In this document: piece by piece, positions 1 to 11,800 of the stretch
How the letters are laid out: every line of letters begins with the position of its first letter
Numbering within the stretch: the first letter of the stretch is position 1
Assembly (NCBI RefSeq): GCF_003287735.1
Contig: NZ_NSCM01000005.1
Span: forward strand, 140,993 to 204,992
DNA length: 64,000 bases
Source of the DNA: Photorhabdus bodei
GTDB lineage: Bacteria > Pseudomonadota > Gammaproteobacteria > Enterobacterales > Enterobacteriaceae
Direction: 5' to 3'
Made by a program: the position numbers and the translations under genes
The notes under the pieces: model-generated
What the model saw: only the letters and a program-made list of their open reading frames with translations
What the model was told of the DNA's origin: nothing
The model's database searches: none

Positions 1-81
1 CAGGCGATCCAATTCGGCCAGAATCAACGGAATTTGAGCCTCTCTCAATTATTCAAAAAAGTTCATACAACCAAAGGCTGA
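1..81 (+). CDS. Possible 3' end of a gene truncated by the window edge
   Basis: Frame 1 is open from the first base to a TGA, giving about 26 residues ending in LFKKVHTTKG. I do not recognise the family. An open frame this short can occur by chance, so this is only a possible C-terminus of a gene lying to the left of the window. Confidence 0.2.
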   Translation, partial: QAIQFGQNQRNLSLSQLFKKVHTTKG

Positions 82-184
82 GAATATTTTCACTGGTTAC
101 AATCCTGAATAAGTTCATTGTTCAGGCGGTGAACTTGCGCAAATGATTTAACAGCACTTCAAAAAGCTGTTTGGAGGGATAGGT

Positions 185-370
185 ATGGACCAGATATTGC
201 ATGAAACAGGAGAAATCAGAAGGGAAAAATGTGGATTTTCTCGCGTCAACTCATTTACATCATGTTTTATTTGTAAAAGTCTTTTCCTATTGGTGTCTTT
301 AGGATTTCTCATTTCTGCCTCTGTTTTTTACGTTAGAAAGTTAATACAAATTTATATTTATTCTCAATAA
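185..370 (+). CDS. Small hypothetical membrane protein
   Basis: This 61-residue frame has a strong purine-rich ribosome binding site (GGAGGG, about 7 bases before the ATG) and one hydrophobic stretch at residues 30-50, flanked by Cys residues and followed by a basic segment, as in a single-pass membrane peptide. I recognise no family. The good ribosome binding site is the main argument that it is real. It could be chance coding in an AT-rich region. Confidence 0.35.
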   Translation: MDQILHETGEIRREKCGFSRVNSFTSCFICKSLFLLVSLGFLISASVFYVRKLIQIYIYSQ

Positions 371-767
371 ATATCAAAGTTGACAGTTTAAATAAATGTA
401 AATTTTTTTATCAAAACAGTTAATAACGTAAATTTTATAAATATTTAAGTAACATGATTAGTTAATTTATTTCGGTAAGTTTTTATCCCAATAACCACTA
501 TTGCCAATCTATGCTGGAGAATAATGATGAACACGGATGGACACAGAAACCGGTACACGCAGGTAAGAATGAAATAGTCTCTTAGCTTGAATTCGACCAA
601 ACCCTTGCAAAAATCCTCTATCTTATTAAGGTAAAGAAAATAAAAATAAAGTATTAATAGGTAAAATCTATTGCAAAGATTAGTATTTTATCCTTTATTG
701 GTGTACGCTAATTCTTTATTCTATATCCAATTTTTACATAAACCTCGTAAAACTACAGGAGTAACTC
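371..767. other. Gene-free AT-rich region upstream of the peroxiredoxin gene
   Basis: No convincing gene is seen. The stretch is very AT-rich and should hold the promoter of the downstream peroxiredoxin gene, whose start is preceded by ACAGGAG. I could not assign an OxyR site or exact promoter boxes by eye. Confidence 0.4.
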
Positions 768-1370
768 ATGGTTCTGGTAACTCGTCAAGCCCCTGACTTT
801 ACTGCAGCAGCGGTCCTCGGCAACGGCGAAATAGTTGGGAATTTCAACCTGAAAAAACACCTGAACGGTAAACCTGCCGTTATCTTTTTCTGGCCAATGG
901 ACTTTACTTTCGTATGCCCTTCTGAGCTGATCGCATTTGACCACCGCTACGAAGAGTTCAAAAAGCGCGGTGTTGAAGTTATAGGTGTTTCTTTTGATTC
1001 TGAATTCGTCCACAACGCATGGCGTAAAACTCCTGTCGATCAAGGTGGTATTGGCGAAGTTAAATATGCAATGGTTGCTGATACTAAACGCGAGATTCAA
1101 AAATCCTACGGCATTGAGCACCCAGAAGCGGGTGTCGCTCTGCGCGGCTCTTTCCTGATCGACAAAAATGGCGTAGTTCGTCATCAAGTCGTTAACGATC
1201 TGCCTCTGGGCCGTAACATTGACGAAATGCTGCGTATGGTTGACGCACTGCAATTCCATGAAGAGCACGGCGATGTCTGCCCTGCACAGTGGGAAAAAGG
1301 TAAAGAAGGCATGAGTGCTTCTCCAGATGGCGTAGCTAAATACCTGTCTCAAAACGCTGCTAAACTATAA
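768..1370 (+). CDS. Typical 2-Cys peroxiredoxin (AhpC/TSA family)
   Basis: Cytoplasmic thiol peroxidase that reduces hydrogen peroxide and organic hydroperoxides. The 200-residue protein has the peroxidatic site DFTFVCPSE (Cys50) and the resolving site GDVCPAQW (Cys171), the two-cysteine arrangement of the Prx1/AhpC class. A GGIG motif (residues 93-96) and a C-terminal KYL segment resemble the features linked to overoxidation sensitivity in eukaryote-like peroxiredoxins. It differs from E. coli AhpC at the N-terminus and no ahpF lies beside it, so the reductant is probably thioredoxin or another system (inference). The ATG follows ACAGGAG at good spacing. It is monocistronic, with a terminator directly downstream. 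Databases name such genes ahpC or tsaA. Confidence 0.95.
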   Translation: MVLVTRQAPDFTAAAVLGNGEIVGNFNLKKHLNGKPAVIFFWPMDFTFVCPSELIAFDHRYEEFKKRGVEVIGVSFDSEFVHNAWRKTPVDQGGIGEVKYAMVADTKREIQKSYGIEHPEAGVALRGSFLIDKNGVVRHQVVNDLPLGRNIDEMLRMVDALQFHEEHGDVCPAQWEKGKEGMSASPDGVAKYLSQNAAKL

Positions 1371-1393
1371 CCTTAGATATTACCCATAATTAG

Positions 1394-1422
1394 GCCAGCC
1401 GATTATTCCGGCTGGTTTTTTT
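1394..1422 (+). terminator. Rho-independent terminator of the peroxiredoxin gene
   Basis: A GC-rich inverted repeat, CCAGCCG-attatt-CCGGCTGG, is followed directly by a run of seven T, about 20 bases after the peroxiredoxin stop codon. This is a canonical intrinsic terminator. Confidence 0.9.
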
Positions 1423-1588
1423 CACTGAAATTCCTCGTTTTGCCACCTTGCGCACAAAAACCCCCTATTCCCGATAACTATCACCACTTACAATTAAATT
1501 TACAATTGTTTAACATTAAAATCCGTGTAAATAAAACAAGTCATTACACCAACAAAAATAACCCCGCCAAAAGACAGGAGCTTACAAA

Positions 1589-3349
1589 ATGTTGAAAACA
1601 TGGAAAACACCGCTGGCAATAATATCCCTGCTCGTCTCGTCCCACCTTTATGCCGCTTCGGAACCGGCTGTTGAAGCCAAAAATGGTATGGTCGTTTCAG
1701 CCCAACATCTTGCTTCACAAGTTGGTGTGAATATCCTCAAAATAGGTGGAAATGCGGTTGATGCAGCGGTTGCTGTTGGCTATGCCCAAGCCGTTGTCAA
1801 TCCATGTTGTGGCAATATCGGTGGTGGTGGCTTTATGACAATTCATTTAGCCGATGGTACCGATATTTTTATTAACTTCCGCGAAACCGCGCCAAGTGCA
1901 GCAAGTGCCGATATGTATCTGGATAAAGAAGGTAATGTTATTAAAGGAGCCAGTTTATATGGCTACCGCGCGGCCGGTGTGCCCGGAACCGTGATGGGGT
2001 TAGACAGTACCCTAAAAAAATATGGCAAATTGAGCCGTGAACAAGTCATGGCACCTGCAATTAAGCTGGCACGAGAAGGCTTTATACTGACCCGTGCAGA
2101 TACCGATATTCTGGACACCACAATCAAGCGTTTCCGCAAAGATCCAGAAGCAGCTCGTATCTTCCTACGCAAAGATGGCTCGCCTTATCAACCAGGAGAT
2201 AGATTAATACAAACCGATCTGGCAAATACGTTAGAGTTAATTGCTAAAAAAGGGCAAGAAGCTTTTTATCACGGAAATATTCCTAAACTGGTCGCCGAAG
2301 CCGCTAAAAAATCCGGCGGCATTATTACCGAAGCCGATTTTGCCAATTATAAAATTTCAGAAACAACCCCCGTCACCTGTCACTATCGCAGTTATAAATT
2401 TATCTCTTCCCCGCCACCGAGTTCAGGCGGAGTAACCATGTGTGAAATTCTGAATATTTTGGAAGGTTATAACCTTAAAGAAATGGGATTCAACTCGGCT
2501 AATTATATTCACACATTGACAGAAGCCATGCGCCATGCCTACATGGACAGAAATACTTACCTTGGTGATCCAGAATTTATTAAAAATCCCATCGATCGCT
2601 TACTGAGTAAACACTATGCTGAATCTTTACGTAAAAAAATAGAGCCAGGTAAAGCAACATTATCGGAGAATGTTCAGCCGGGTATTGGACCCCATGAGAA
2701 ACCAGAAACCACACACTACTCCATTGTCGACAAAGAAGGTAATGCAGTTTCAACTACCTATACTATCAATGGACTTTTTGGTGCTGTCGTCATCGCCCCC
2801 GGAACAGGTTTCTTCCTCAATGATGAGATGGATGATTTCACCACTAAAATTGGTGAAAAGAATCTTTATGGTCTCGTCCAAGGTGCGACTAACTCTATTG
2901 CCCCCGGTAAGCGCCCATTATCCTCAATGAGCCCGACACTTGTCACAAAAGACAATAAGACATTCCTTGTTCTGGGCTCACCCGGCGGCTCCCGTATTAT
3001 CTCTATTACCCTGCAAACCGCCTTAAACATTATTGATCACGGTATGTCTCCTCAAGAAGCGGTCAATAGCCCCCGTATTCATCACCAATGGTTACCCGAT
3101 GAAGTTTATTATGAACAACGTGGTATTTCTAAAGACTCGTTGAATTTGCTAGAAAAAATGGGATATAAAATGGTGGAGCAGATACCATGGGGCGCTGCTG
3201 AAGTGATTATGGTTGGTTTACCTAAAACCGCTGACGCTGCTGCTAATTCTTCCGGCAATGATGCAGCCGTATCTGGTCAAGTGCGTGAAAACCATTTTTA
3301 TGGCGCCAATGATGTCCGACGCCCGGCCGGTGCGGCCATTGGTTACTAA
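1589..3349 (+). CDS. ggt: Gamma-glutamyltranspeptidase precursor
   Basis: Periplasmic N-terminal-nucleophile hydrolase that cleaves the gamma-glutamyl bond of glutathione and transfers the glutamyl group to water or amino acids. The 586-residue precursor starts with a Sec signal peptide (hydrophobic residues 8-20, cleavage probably after YAA). The autoprocessing site is PETTHYS, where Thr374 would become the N-terminus and nucleophile of the small subunit. The glycine-rich NPCCGNIGGGGF region and the PLSSMSPT and GSPGGSRI motifs of the active site are present, and length is normal for the family. The ATG follows ACAGGAG. It is a single gene convergent with brnQ. The C-terminus carries a slightly long Ala-rich loop at about residues 545-565. 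Confidence 0.96.
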   Translation: MLKTWKTPLAIISLLVSSHLYAASEPAVEAKNGMVVSAQHLASQVGVNILKIGGNAVDAAVAVGYAQAVVNPCCGNIGGGGFMTIHLADGTDIFINFRETAPSAASADMYLDKEGNVIKGASLYGYRAAGVPGTVMGLDSTLKKYGKLSREQVMAPAIKLAREGFILTRADTDILDTTIKRFRKDPEAARIFLRKDGSPYQPGDRLIQTDLANTLELIAKKGQEAFYHGNIPKLVAEAAKKSGGIITEADFANYKISETTPVTCHYRSYKFISSPPPSSGGVTMCEILNILEGYNLKEMGFNSANYIHTLTEAMRHAYMDRNTYLGDPEFIKNPIDRLLSKHYAESLRKKIEPGKATLSENVQPGIGPHEKPETTHYSIVDKEGNAVSTTYTINGLFGAVVIAPGTGFFLNDEMDDFTTKIGEKNLYGLVQGATNSIAPGKRPLSSMSPTLVTKDNKTFLVLGSPGGSRIISITLQTALNIIDHGMSPQEAVNSPRIHHQWLPDEVYYEQRGISKDSLNLLEKMGYKMVEQIPWGAAEVIMVGLPKTADAAANSSGNDAAVSGQVRENHFYGANDVRRPAGAAIGY

Positions 3350-3392
3350 TGACCAACAACTAAAAAAATAGCTAATCCGTGTAGGCAATATC

Positions 3393-3427
3393 GGGATGGG
3401 ATATCCTTTTTTCAGGAACCCCATCCC
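3393..3427. terminator. Hairpin between convergent ggt and brnQ
   Basis: The repeat GGGATGGG...CCCATCCC can pair across a loop rich in T and A. It lies between the ends of two convergent genes, where a bidirectional terminator is expected, but no T tract follows either arm, so its terminator role is uncertain. Confidence 0.4.
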
Positions 3428-3479
3428 ATACTTTCCCTGAACATCTGACGATGGCAAACAGTCAGAGAAACAAACATCA

Positions 3480-4811
3480 TCACTGATGCATTTGAGTCTC
3501 GCGGGTACCAGAGCGCCCTAAAACGCGGTCATAAATACCAGCCACAACTAAAACCAACAGGGATGGTGCTAACCAAGCCAACCCTTGATCCGCCAGTGGT
3601 AAACGTGTTGCCCAATTTGGCAACAAATAAACCAGTGCTTCGGATGACTTAATCGCATCCAAAATACCAAACATCAGACTAATTAACATTACCGGAGCTA
3701 AAATACGGGTAAAATTGTGCCACCAGCACAGCGTAAAACTCAACACAATCAGAACGATACAAGGTGGATAAATAGCTGTCAGTACCGGTATGGAAATCTT
3801 AATCAAATGACTCAAACCAAGGTTAGAAGTCAACATGGAGAATCCTCCAAGGATCAAAACCAGTGAACGATAAGACAGGGGCAGATAACGGCTAAAAAAC
3901 TCAGCACATGCACAAGTTAATCCAACCGCAGTCACCATACAGGCGACAAAAATCAACACAGCCAGGAAAATACTGCCGACACCACCAAAAGTATGATGAA
4001 CATAGGCATGCAAAATGACCGCGCCATTTTCTGCATGAGGCACTAACGATCCACTACCAGCGCCTAATTTAAACAGCGATAGATAAACCAGTATCAGACC
4101 AAAGCCGGCAATAAAACCTGCCCACATCGCATAACGGGTCAATAATGAAGATGCGGCAACGCCTCTTGAACGCGCTGCGTTAACGATGACAATCCCAAAA
4201 ACCATCGCACCCAGCGTATCCATTGTCAGGTAACCATTGACGAAACCACTGGAGAATGGGATTTGCTGATAAATATCAATCGCTGGAATTGAATCACCGG
4301 CAGGCCAAAGTAAAGCAGCAACACCAAGTATACCTAGCGCCAACATCTTGATAGGCGCTAACACATGCCCGACAGTATCAAGCAAACGGCCTGGGTAAAG
4401 GGAAACAGCAATTACCAACACAAAATAAATAAGACTGTAGATAAACAGGGGTAACTCACCGTTACTGGTAAGCGGGGCAATGCCTACTTCAAAAGAGACA
4501 GTTGCGGTCCGTGGGATAGCGAATAAAGGACCAACAGCCAAATAACAAACTGTCGCAAGCAGCAAACCAGCAACTCTACCAATAGGTGAACTCAGCTCTT
4601 CAATACCACCGCCAACTTTTGCCAATGCGATGATTGTAATGACGGGTAAACCAACCGCCGTCGCTAGAAAGCCTAATGCTGCTAGCCAAACATATTCACC
4701 TGATTGTAACCCCACCATAGGGGGAAAAATAATATTTCCCGCCCCGACAAACAGAGCAAAAGTCATAAACCCTAATGCCCAAATATCCTTAGATGATAAA
4801 CGATGTGTCAT
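3480..4811 (-). CDS. brnQ: Branched-chain amino acid:cation symporter BrnQ
   Basis: Inner-membrane LIVCS-family carrier for leucine, isoleucine and valine, driven by a cation gradient. The protein has about 12 hydrophobic segments and the family's N-terminal signature, starting [20 protein letters not shown] and continuing into [11 protein letters not shown]. That signature decides the start: a longer frame opens at 4883 but adds 24 residues not expected in the family, so I place the ATG at 4811 (443 residues). No strong ribosome binding site precedes either. It lies downstream of phoR on the same strand, the order known in E. coli (phoB-phoR-brnQ), separated by about 350 bases, so it probably has its own promoter. 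Confidence 0.94.
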   Translation of the reverse strand: MTHRLSSKDIWALGFMTFALFVGAGNIIFPPMVGLQSGEYVWLAALGFLATAVGLPVITIIALAKVGGGIEELSSPIGRVAGLLLATVCYLAVGPLFAIPRTATVSFEVGIAPLTSNGELPLFIYSLIYFVLVIAVSLYPGRLLDTVGHVLAPIKMLALGILGVAALLWPAGDSIPAIDIYQQIPFSSGFVNGYLTMDTLGAMVFGIVIVNAARSRGVAASSLLTRYAMWAGFIAGFGLILVYLSLFKLGAGSGSLVPHAENGAVILHAYVHHTFGGVGSIFLAVLIFVACMVTAVGLTCACAEFFSRYLPLSYRSLVLILGGFSMLTSNLGLSHLIKISIPVLTAIYPPCIVLIVLSFTLCWWHNFTRILAPVMLISLMFGILDAIKSSEALVYLLPNWATRLPLADQGLAWLAPSLLVLVVAGIYDRVLGRSGTRETQMHQ

Positions 4812-5161
4812 AATGATTATTAATGTTTTGTTACCATATTTAATGGCCTGAATAATATAAATATCATCAATAGTTAAGCCCATATTGACAATATTGAACC
4901 CTAATTTAACGATTTATTATCAAAATAATATTCACCAGGTATCTGTTGAAGACAGATTATAGTGGTCATGATAGATAGAATCGCCAACAACTGCCCACAA
5001 GTAAAACTTTTATAGCGCCAGAAGGCAATAGATAAACCAGAATGCAGAAGTATATGCCGCACTCTTTTTCAAAACTAGTGATTGCTGTTAGCTATCATTG
5101 AATAAACACTATATGATTTGCGTTTTTTTTAACCTGAAAAAATAATAATCAATTACGAAGA

Positions 5162-6499
5162 TTAATTATTACTGTTAATCAAACTATTCCTATCTCTTCT
5201 GCTGGTTATTTTGACAGGTACAATCAATCCTGCCGGTAAAGTAAAACTAAAGATCGTTCCTTTGCCTATTTCGCTGGAAACTTTAAGATGAGAATGGTGA
5301 TGATGTAAGGCATGTTTAACAATCGCAAGACCGAGACCACTTCCTCCAGTTTGTCTGGAACGCGCTTTATCTACTCGATAAAAACGTTCGGTCAAACGAG
5401 GTAGATGTTCAGCGCTGATACCTTGCCCATTATCTTTCACTGTAAATTCAGCACCATGGGAATTCTTTTTCCAACTGACATCAATTTGAGTCCCTTTAGG
5501 AGTATGGTTAACCGCGTTATAAACCAAATTCGACATTGCACTGCGAAGCAGCTCTTCATTACCGAACACTTTTAGGCCTTCACCAATATCAAAATTAATC
5601 TTATAACATTCACTACCTAGCGCAGTGGCTTCCTGACGCAATACTTTAAGCATCAAAGGCACATCAACGACTTCATTCATATCAATTTGGGGAGCGACTT
5701 CAATTTTAGACAGTTGCAACAATTGTTTCACCAAACCGTCCAGCCTCCGGGTTTGCTCCTGCATCGTATTCAGCGCTTTCTTATTTAGCGAACTATCCTC
5801 TGCCTGATCCTGCATCACTTCCAAATAACCCTGCAAGACGGTTAGAGGGGTACGCATTTCATGACTAACATTGGCAAAAAAGTCACGACGGGCATTTTCC
5901 AGTGTTCGCTTCTGAGTCACATCTCTGGCAACCATTAAGAATTGCCCCTCAGAATAAGGCATCACCCGGAACTCAACAGCGAACCCATTATTTAATTCAA
6001 TGGATAAAGGGCGCGAAAAATCCCTGGAAAGGATATATCGGCTAAAATCAGGGTAGCGAAGTAAATTAAAAATATGCTGTCCGTTGTCTTCAGGCCAGCG
6101 AAAACCGAGTAAATGTTGTGCTAAACGATTACACCAGAAAATATTACCTTCCGTTGTCATCATCACAATAGCATCGGGTAATGATTCCGCCCCGCTACGA
6201 AACCGTTTGATCAACAGCGCCAGCTCACGACGCCGCTTTCGATTCCGTTGCTGCATCTGGTGAATACCATAGAAAATTGGCTCCCACCCTCCTCTCCCCG
6301 ACGGTGGCAACATACTGCGATCCAACCATAGCCAATTCGAAAGTTTCAGCAAGTTATAACCATGCCATATCAGCACCAAAAATACCGAAACAAATAAACA
6401 CCAGGACAAATGACCAATAAATATCGACAGAATTACCGCAGGCAAACAAAAGAGAAACAGTTCTGAAACCAGTTTTTTCCAAGATAAACGTTCTAACAC
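5162..6499 (-). CDS. phoR: Phosphate regulon sensor histidine kinase PhoR
   Basis: Inner-membrane sensor kinase that phosphorylates PhoB when phosphate is scarce and dephosphorylates it when phosphate is plentiful. The 445-residue protein has two N-terminal membrane segments (about residues 13-48), a PAS domain (about 95-195), an H-box with the phosphorylated histidine in NVSHEMRTP (His213), and a C-terminal ATPase domain with the N-box NLVYNAVNH and the glycine boxes DNGQGIS and GSGLGL. The start is a GTG preceded by GGAGA; an overlapping ATG is out of frame. It begins 23 bases after phoB and is surely cotranscribed with it. Confidence 0.97.
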   Translation of the reverse strand: MLERLSWKKLVSELFLFCLPAVILSIFIGHLSWCLFVSVFLVLIWHGYNLLKLSNWLWLDRSMLPPSGRGGWEPIFYGIHQMQQRNRKRRRELALLIKRFRSGAESLPDAIVMMTTEGNIFWCNRLAQHLLGFRWPEDNGQHIFNLLRYPDFSRYILSRDFSRPLSIELNNGFAVEFRVMPYSEGQFLMVARDVTQKRTLENARRDFFANVSHEMRTPLTVLQGYLEVMQDQAEDSSLNKKALNTMQEQTRRLDGLVKQLLQLSKIEVAPQIDMNEVVDVPLMLKVLRQEATALGSECYKINFDIGEGLKVFGNEELLRSAMSNLVYNAVNHTPKGTQIDVSWKKNSHGAEFTVKDNGQGISAEHLPRLTERFYRVDKARSRQTGGSGLGLAIVKHALHHHHSHLKVSSEIGKGTIFSFTLPAGLIVPVKITSRRDRNSLINSNN

Positions 6500-6522
6500 A
6501 TTAGATTCTCCGGTGCGTGGAC

Positions 6523-7212
6523 TTAGTAACGGGTAGAAAAACGATAGCCCGTACCACGAACGGTCTGCACCATTTTATCATGGCCGCCAATCTCTAATAC
6601 TTTACGTAAACGGCGAATATGAACATCAACAGTTCTATCTTCAACATAAACATTTGCTCCCCAAACATAATTAAGCAACTGTTCACGGCTATAGACTCGC
6701 TCGGGGTGAGTCATAAAAAAGTGCAGTAATTTAAATTCCGTCGGCCCCATATCCAGTGCTTTATCCTGGCTGGTCACCCGATGGGACGTTGAATCCAAAA
6801 CCAAACCATCCATTTCGATGATATCTTCCATGACCATCGGTGAAATACGCCGTAATACCGCTTTAACTCTGGCAACCAGCTCTTTAGGAGAGAAAGGCTT
6901 AGTGATATAGTCATCTGCCCCAACTTCGAGGCCACGCACCCGATCTTCCTCTTCACCACGGGCAGTCAACATCATCACCGGAATATCGCGAATATTATTA
7001 TTCCGTTTCATCTGCTTAATTATCTGCAAACCAGAACCACCGGGGAGCATCCAATCCAATAACACTAAATCAGGATATGGTTCAGATAAACATGCCAACG
7101 CAGAATCATAATCCTCTGCTTCCACCGGCTGATACCCGTTTTTTTCCAGAACAAAACAGACCATCTCACGAATCGGAGCTTCATCTTCAACTACCAGAAT
7201 ACGTCTTGCCAT
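6523..7212 (-). CDS. phoB: Phosphate regulon response regulator PhoB
   Basis: OmpR-family transcription factor that, once phosphorylated by PhoR, binds Pho boxes and activates phosphate-starvation genes. The 229-residue protein has a receiver domain (residues 1-120) with acidic pocket residues Glu9 and Asp10, phosphorylated Asp53 in LLDWMLPG and Lys105 in YITKPFSP, followed by a winged-helix domain ending VRGTGYRFS. It is first in the phoB-phoR operon. A Pho-box promoter lies upstream, but an ERIC element separates it from the start codon, so the mRNA leader is unusually long. Confidence 0.98.
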   Translation of the reverse strand: MARRILVVEDEAPIREMVCFVLEKNGYQPVEAEDYDSALACLSEPYPDLVLLDWMLPGGSGLQIIKQMKRNNNIRDIPVMMLTARGEEEDRVRGLEVGADDYITKPFSPKELVARVKAVLRRISPMVMEDIIEMDGLVLDSTSHRVTSQDKALDMGPTEFKLLHFFMTHPERVYSREQLLNYVWGANVYVEDRTVDVHIRRLRKVLEIGGHDKMVQTVRGTGYRFSTRY

Positions 7213-7237
7213 GATTAATCCCGTTAATATATTGAGA

Positions 7238-7364
7238 TATACCCGTCATCTTTCAAGCCGCCTCTTTGTTGGCTGCACTCACTCACCCCGGTCACATAGT
7301 TATCTATGCTCCCGGGGATTCGTTCCCTTGCCGTCGCGATGCATCTTGAAATCCATAGGGTATA
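7238..7364 (-). repeat. ERIC (intergenic repeat unit), copy 1, in the phoB leader
   Basis: 127-bp imperfect palindrome with TATACCC ends and a central CCCCGG...CCGGGG core. It sits 25 bases upstream of the phoB start and downstream of the Pho-box promoter, so it should be transcribed as a long hairpin in the phoB-phoR mRNA leader. Confidence 0.95.
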
Positions 7365-7387
7365 AACGCTACTTAGTTTGAAAAAGC

Positions 7388-7421
7388 ATTATGCGTCAGT
7401 TTTATGACAAATTTATGAAAT
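7388..7421 (-). promoter_or_regulatory. Pho box and -10 of the phoB promoter
   Basis: On the minus strand, ATTTCATAAATTTGTCAT forms two imperfect repeats of the PhoB half-site, taking the place of a -35. Ten bases later comes CATAAT as the -10. From memory, the arrangement and much of the sequence (including CTGACGCATAATG) match the E. coli phoB promoter. This predicts autoactivation of phoB by phosphorylated PhoB. Confidence 0.85.
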
Positions 7422-7598
7422 CCTGCCTTGGTTATCCTCTATCTGCAATCGATTTCGCAATAATTAATTTAACAATTGTCATATTTCATAATGAATGCGA
7501 AGCCGCTCGAAGATATATTCACGAAATCAGATTTAAAAGCGACATCCAGAATATAGCGATTATAATCATGCTTCACTTTAACCAACGACGGCGAAAAT

Positions 7599-8834
7599 AT
7601 GCGTATTATTCACACTTCGGACTGGCATCTTGGCCAATATTTTTTTACAAAAAGCCGGGCTGCTGAACATCAACATTTTCTGCGCTGGCTGATTAAACAG
7701 ATTGAACATTATCAGGTCGATGCATTAATTGTTGCCGGAGATGTATTTGACACGGGCTCACCGCCTAGCTATGCCCGTGAACTATATAATCGCTTTGTCG
7801 TTGAACTACAACCGACCGGCTGTCAGTTAATTAGCCTTGGTGGTAACCATGATTCAGTAGCAACATTAAATGAATCAAAAGAACTCCTTTCCTGCCTAAA
7901 TACCACCGTTATTGCTCACGCAGAAAAAGATCAACAAAAACAGATAAAAGTACTCACCGCCAAACAAGGCAATACCGGTGCAATTCTTTGTGCAGTCCCT
8001 TTTCTGCGGCCAAGAGATATTATGATCAGCCAGGCTGGTCAGTCAGGAGAACAAAAACAACTCGTATTACAAGAAGCTATTGCAGAACACTATCATCGAC
8101 TCTATCAGCGAGCATGTGAATTACGTGATGAATTGAATTTGCCCTTACCTATCATTGCTACCGGGCATCTGACGACCGTTGGTGCCACTGTTACAAATTC
8201 AGTGCGGGATATTTATATTGGTACATTGGATGCCTTCCCGGCGCAAGCTTTCCCGCCGGTAGACTATATTGCGCTTGGGCATATTCACCGGCCACAAATA
8301 GTGGCTAAATCTGAACATATTCGCTACAGCGGCTCCCCTATTCCTCTTAGTTTCGATGAAGTCGGGCAAGAGAAAAGTGTTTGTTTGGTGGAATTTACTC
8401 AAGACAAACTGGAATCCATCAAGCTTTTACCCATTCCGCAATATCAGCCCATGCAACTAATCAAGGGTAACCTGCAACACATTGAACAACAGTTGCAAAC
8501 TTTTAATGACTATCAAGGAGAACAACCCGTCTGGCTGGATATTGAAGTCGCAACCCAAGATTACCTCCATGATATCCAGAAAAGGATTCGATCAATGGTT
8601 GCAGAGCTTCCCGTCGAAGTCATTCTGCTACGACGTAGTAAAACACAGCAACAAAATAGGCTAGCACAAGAAAACAGAGAAACTTTGACAGAACTTAGCG
8701 TTAACGAAGTTTTTGCCCGACGGCTTGCACAATCAGCACTCGAAGATGAAGAACATAAAAAACGTCTGACCACCCTTTTCGAACAAACACTGAACGATAT
8801 CTATCAGGCTAAAAACAAGGAGGAGCAGGCATGA
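7599..8834 (+). CDS. sbcD: SbcCD nuclease, nuclease subunit SbcD
   Basis: Mre11-type metallophosphoesterase subunit of the SbcCD complex, which opens hairpins and cuts double-stranded DNA ends. The 411-residue protein has the phosphoesterase motifs in order: TSDWHLGQ (Asp8, His10), GDVFDTG, GGNHDS, TGHLT and GHIHRPQ, covering the two-metal site. The start follows the universal [13 protein letters not shown]-terminus. It is divergent from phoB, as in E. coli, and its TGA overlaps the ATG of sbcC by four bases, implying translational coupling. Confidence 0.97.
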   Translation: MRIIHTSDWHLGQYFFTKSRAAEHQHFLRWLIKQIEHYQVDALIVAGDVFDTGSPPSYARELYNRFVVELQPTGCQLISLGGNHDSVATLNESKELLSCLNTTVIAHAEKDQQKQIKVLTAKQGNTGAILCAVPFLRPRDIMISQAGQSGEQKQLVLQEAIAEHYHRLYQRACELRDELNLPLPIIATGHLTTVGATVTNSVRDIYIGTLDAFPAQAFPPVDYIALGHIHRPQIVAKSEHIRYSGSPIPLSFDEVGQEKSVCLVEFTQDKLESIKLLPIPQYQPMQLIKGNLQHIEQQLQTFNDYQGEQPVWLDIEVATQDYLHDIQKRIRSMVAELPVEVILLRRSKTQQQNRLAQENRETLTELSVNEVFARRLAQSALEDEEHKKRLTTLFEQTLNDIYQAKNKEEQA

Positions 8835-11800
8835 AGATTTTGAGTCTACGGCTAAAAAACATCAATTCATTACAAGGTGAATGGAAAATTGATTTCACAG
8901 CAGAGCCGTTTGCCAGCAGTGGTTTGTTCGCCATAACCGGCCCTACCGGCGCGGGCAAAACCACCTTATTGGATGCGATCTGCCTTGCGCTTTATCACGA
9001 AACCCCACGCTTGACGATTTCTACCTCACAAAATGAGCTGATGACCCGACACACTGCGGAATCATTGGCTGAAGTGGAGTTTGAAGTGAAAGGTGTCGCT
9101 TATCGTGCTTTCTGGAGCCAACGACGAGCGCGTAATCAACCCAATGGCAATCTGCAAGCCCCTAAAGTGGAACTCGCCCTTAGCAACAGTGGTAAAATTC
9201 TGGCCGATAAAATCCAGGACAAGAAAGAAAAAATCATTGAAATTACTGGATTAGATTACGGCCGTTTCACCAAATCCATATTGCTATCCCAAGGAGATTT
9301 CGCTGCTTTCCTCAATGCTCAGCCAAACGAACGGGCTGATTTATTGGAAGAGTTAACCGGCACTGAAATTTATGGAATTTTATCTCAACAAATTTACCAA
9401 CAACATAAACAAGCACAGTCAGAGCTGAATATTCTGCAAGTCAAAGCGTCCGCCATTGATTTGCTAACGGCAGAGCAGTATCAACAACATCTGGAACAAC
9501 AGCAACAACTCACCCATGCGGAATCACAACTCAATCAGCAGATAAAAACAGTGCAACATTTGGCACAATGGCTGACACGTGGGGAAGAACTTGAGCAACT
9601 TGTTACTGAAAATAACGCTTCCTTACAACAGGCGGAAAAAGCGCTTACTCATGCAGAGCCGCAACTGCAAAAACTGGCTAGCAGTGAACCCGCAGAAACA
9701 CTGCGCCCATTGCTGGATGATAAAAACCGAACACAATATGAACATCAGAGAACCAGCAAACAGTTGGAAGAGATGCATCAGCAACTTCAGCAACAGCAAC
9801 AGACGCTCACGCCGATACAGCAAAAGGTGACTCATGCAGATTCTGCCAGAGCAGAGTATCAACAACACCGGCAACAACAAGAAAAGCTGATAACAGAACA
9901 GGTGATTCCATTAGATCATCAAATTGCGGTACAGATTAAAGAGCTCAATCTTACTCAGCAACAAATCAACGAGCAGAAAACTGCGCTTGAAAACCGTTGT
10001 CAACAATATGACACAGCAAATCAGCGCGCCCTATCATTCACCAATCAAAGAAAACAACTGGAAAACTATTTCGAGCAACAACCTTATCATCAATATTTCG
10101 GCGAAAAACTGGCTTTTTGGCAACACCAATTCTCTTGGTGGCAAGAGCAGCAGCAACAAATTGATCACCAAACGCAAAAAGTTGGCAAGCTCTCTGCCGA
10201 AATCACGCAACTTAACAATAACCTGAACAAACAAGGGGAAAACTTAAAACAACAAATTGAACATAACCAACCGCTGGAACTGGCATTTGAGCAGGCCAAG
10301 CAACAATTTTTTACTCTGCAAAAACAATATTCGCCGGAGAAATTAAAAAAACAATTAACTCAATATCAGGAACAGCTACCGCTGCAACATAAACTGGAGA
10401 TCCTGTCGCCGCAAATCTTGCAATTACAAGCCGCTATTGCCAGCCATCATATTCGCTTACAACAACCGGAAAAATTATTAAAAGAACTTCCTATTCAAAT
10501 TGAATCCATCGATAAACAACTCTCAGACAAACAGCAACATTTAGCCGATCTTACTCAACGTATTCAGTTAGAACAAAAGATTGTCAGTCTGGAAAAAGAG
10601 CGGGCACAACTCAAGGAAGGTTCTCCTTGCCCACTATGCGGTGCTGAACATCATCCTGCAATTCAAGCTTATCAAAACATTGAACTGCCAAAATCAGAAC
10701 AACGGTTAAAAGATTTACGCCAGCAATTTGAAGCGCTACAAGCCACCAAAATATCATTGGTTAATAAAAAAGAGTTCCAACAGCAACAATACGACCATAT
10801 TTTGCAAGAAATTGCTGATGCTGAACCACGATTGAATATATTAACGCAACAATGGCAGGAAACTTGCGCAATATTACAGACCGAAATTTCTCTTTCAGAT
10901 AAACCCGCTCTTGAACTATTTGTGCAACAAAACCAATCTACTCATCGGCTTTGCCAAACTCAATTAACCGAATTTGAACTGGCAGAAAAAACGTACCAGA
11001 AAACAGAAAAAACACTGACCGCTCATCAAGAATACGTTAAAGAAATTGAACGAAATATTGAACTGAGTAAACATCAACACAATGTACTGAAAAAACACTT
11101 ATCTGAATTGCAACCAGAGATACAACAACAGCAGCGTAAACTAACTGATGTCATCGAAAAAATGACGTCAGAATTACAGCAATATAATTTATCCCTGCCA
11201 ATGCTGAATGATACTGAAAACTGGCTGCAACAACGTAGAGAGGAGTGGCAGATATATCAAAACTGTCATGAAAACTGGCAACAGATCCAAAAAGAAGAAG
11301 CGGTCATTCAAAATCAGATTGAATCATTGCATAAACAGAAAGAAGAATATGTATGCCGTTTAAATGGGCTTAATCAAACAGCACGGCAACAGAAACAGCA
11401 ACTCGCAGAAGCACAACAACAGCGCCAACAACTATTTGGTAAGCAATCTGTTACGGACATCACTCAGGCATTACAACAACAATCTCAACAACTGGAAGAA
11501 GCGTACAAACAGGCACAATCACATCTGCAACAGGCACAATCCAATATTAGCCAACTGACCGGTGCCATTAATGAGACAGAAAAAAACTACAACCAGTCTG
11601 AGCAACAAAAACAGCAGGCAGAACAAAACTTCAATGCTGCATTGGCAAAGAGCCCATTTGCCGATCAGCATGCCGTTGAATCAGCGCTGTTATCGCAAGA
11701 ACAACGTAAGGAATTACAACAACTCAAAGAACAGCTTGAACAACAGCAGATACAAGCCAACGCCCTATGCCAGAAAGCAGCAGAAACTCTGCAACAACAT

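Noticed and set aside
753..1352. 199-codon minus-strand open frame opposite the peroxiredoxin gene
   Set aside because: It is the exact antisense of a highly conserved peroxiredoxin, with no ribosome binding site and no recognisable motif.
7391..7666. 91-codon frame upstream of sbcD
   Set aside because: It begins within the phoB promoter and overlaps the start of sbcD in another frame, without any motif or ribosome binding site.
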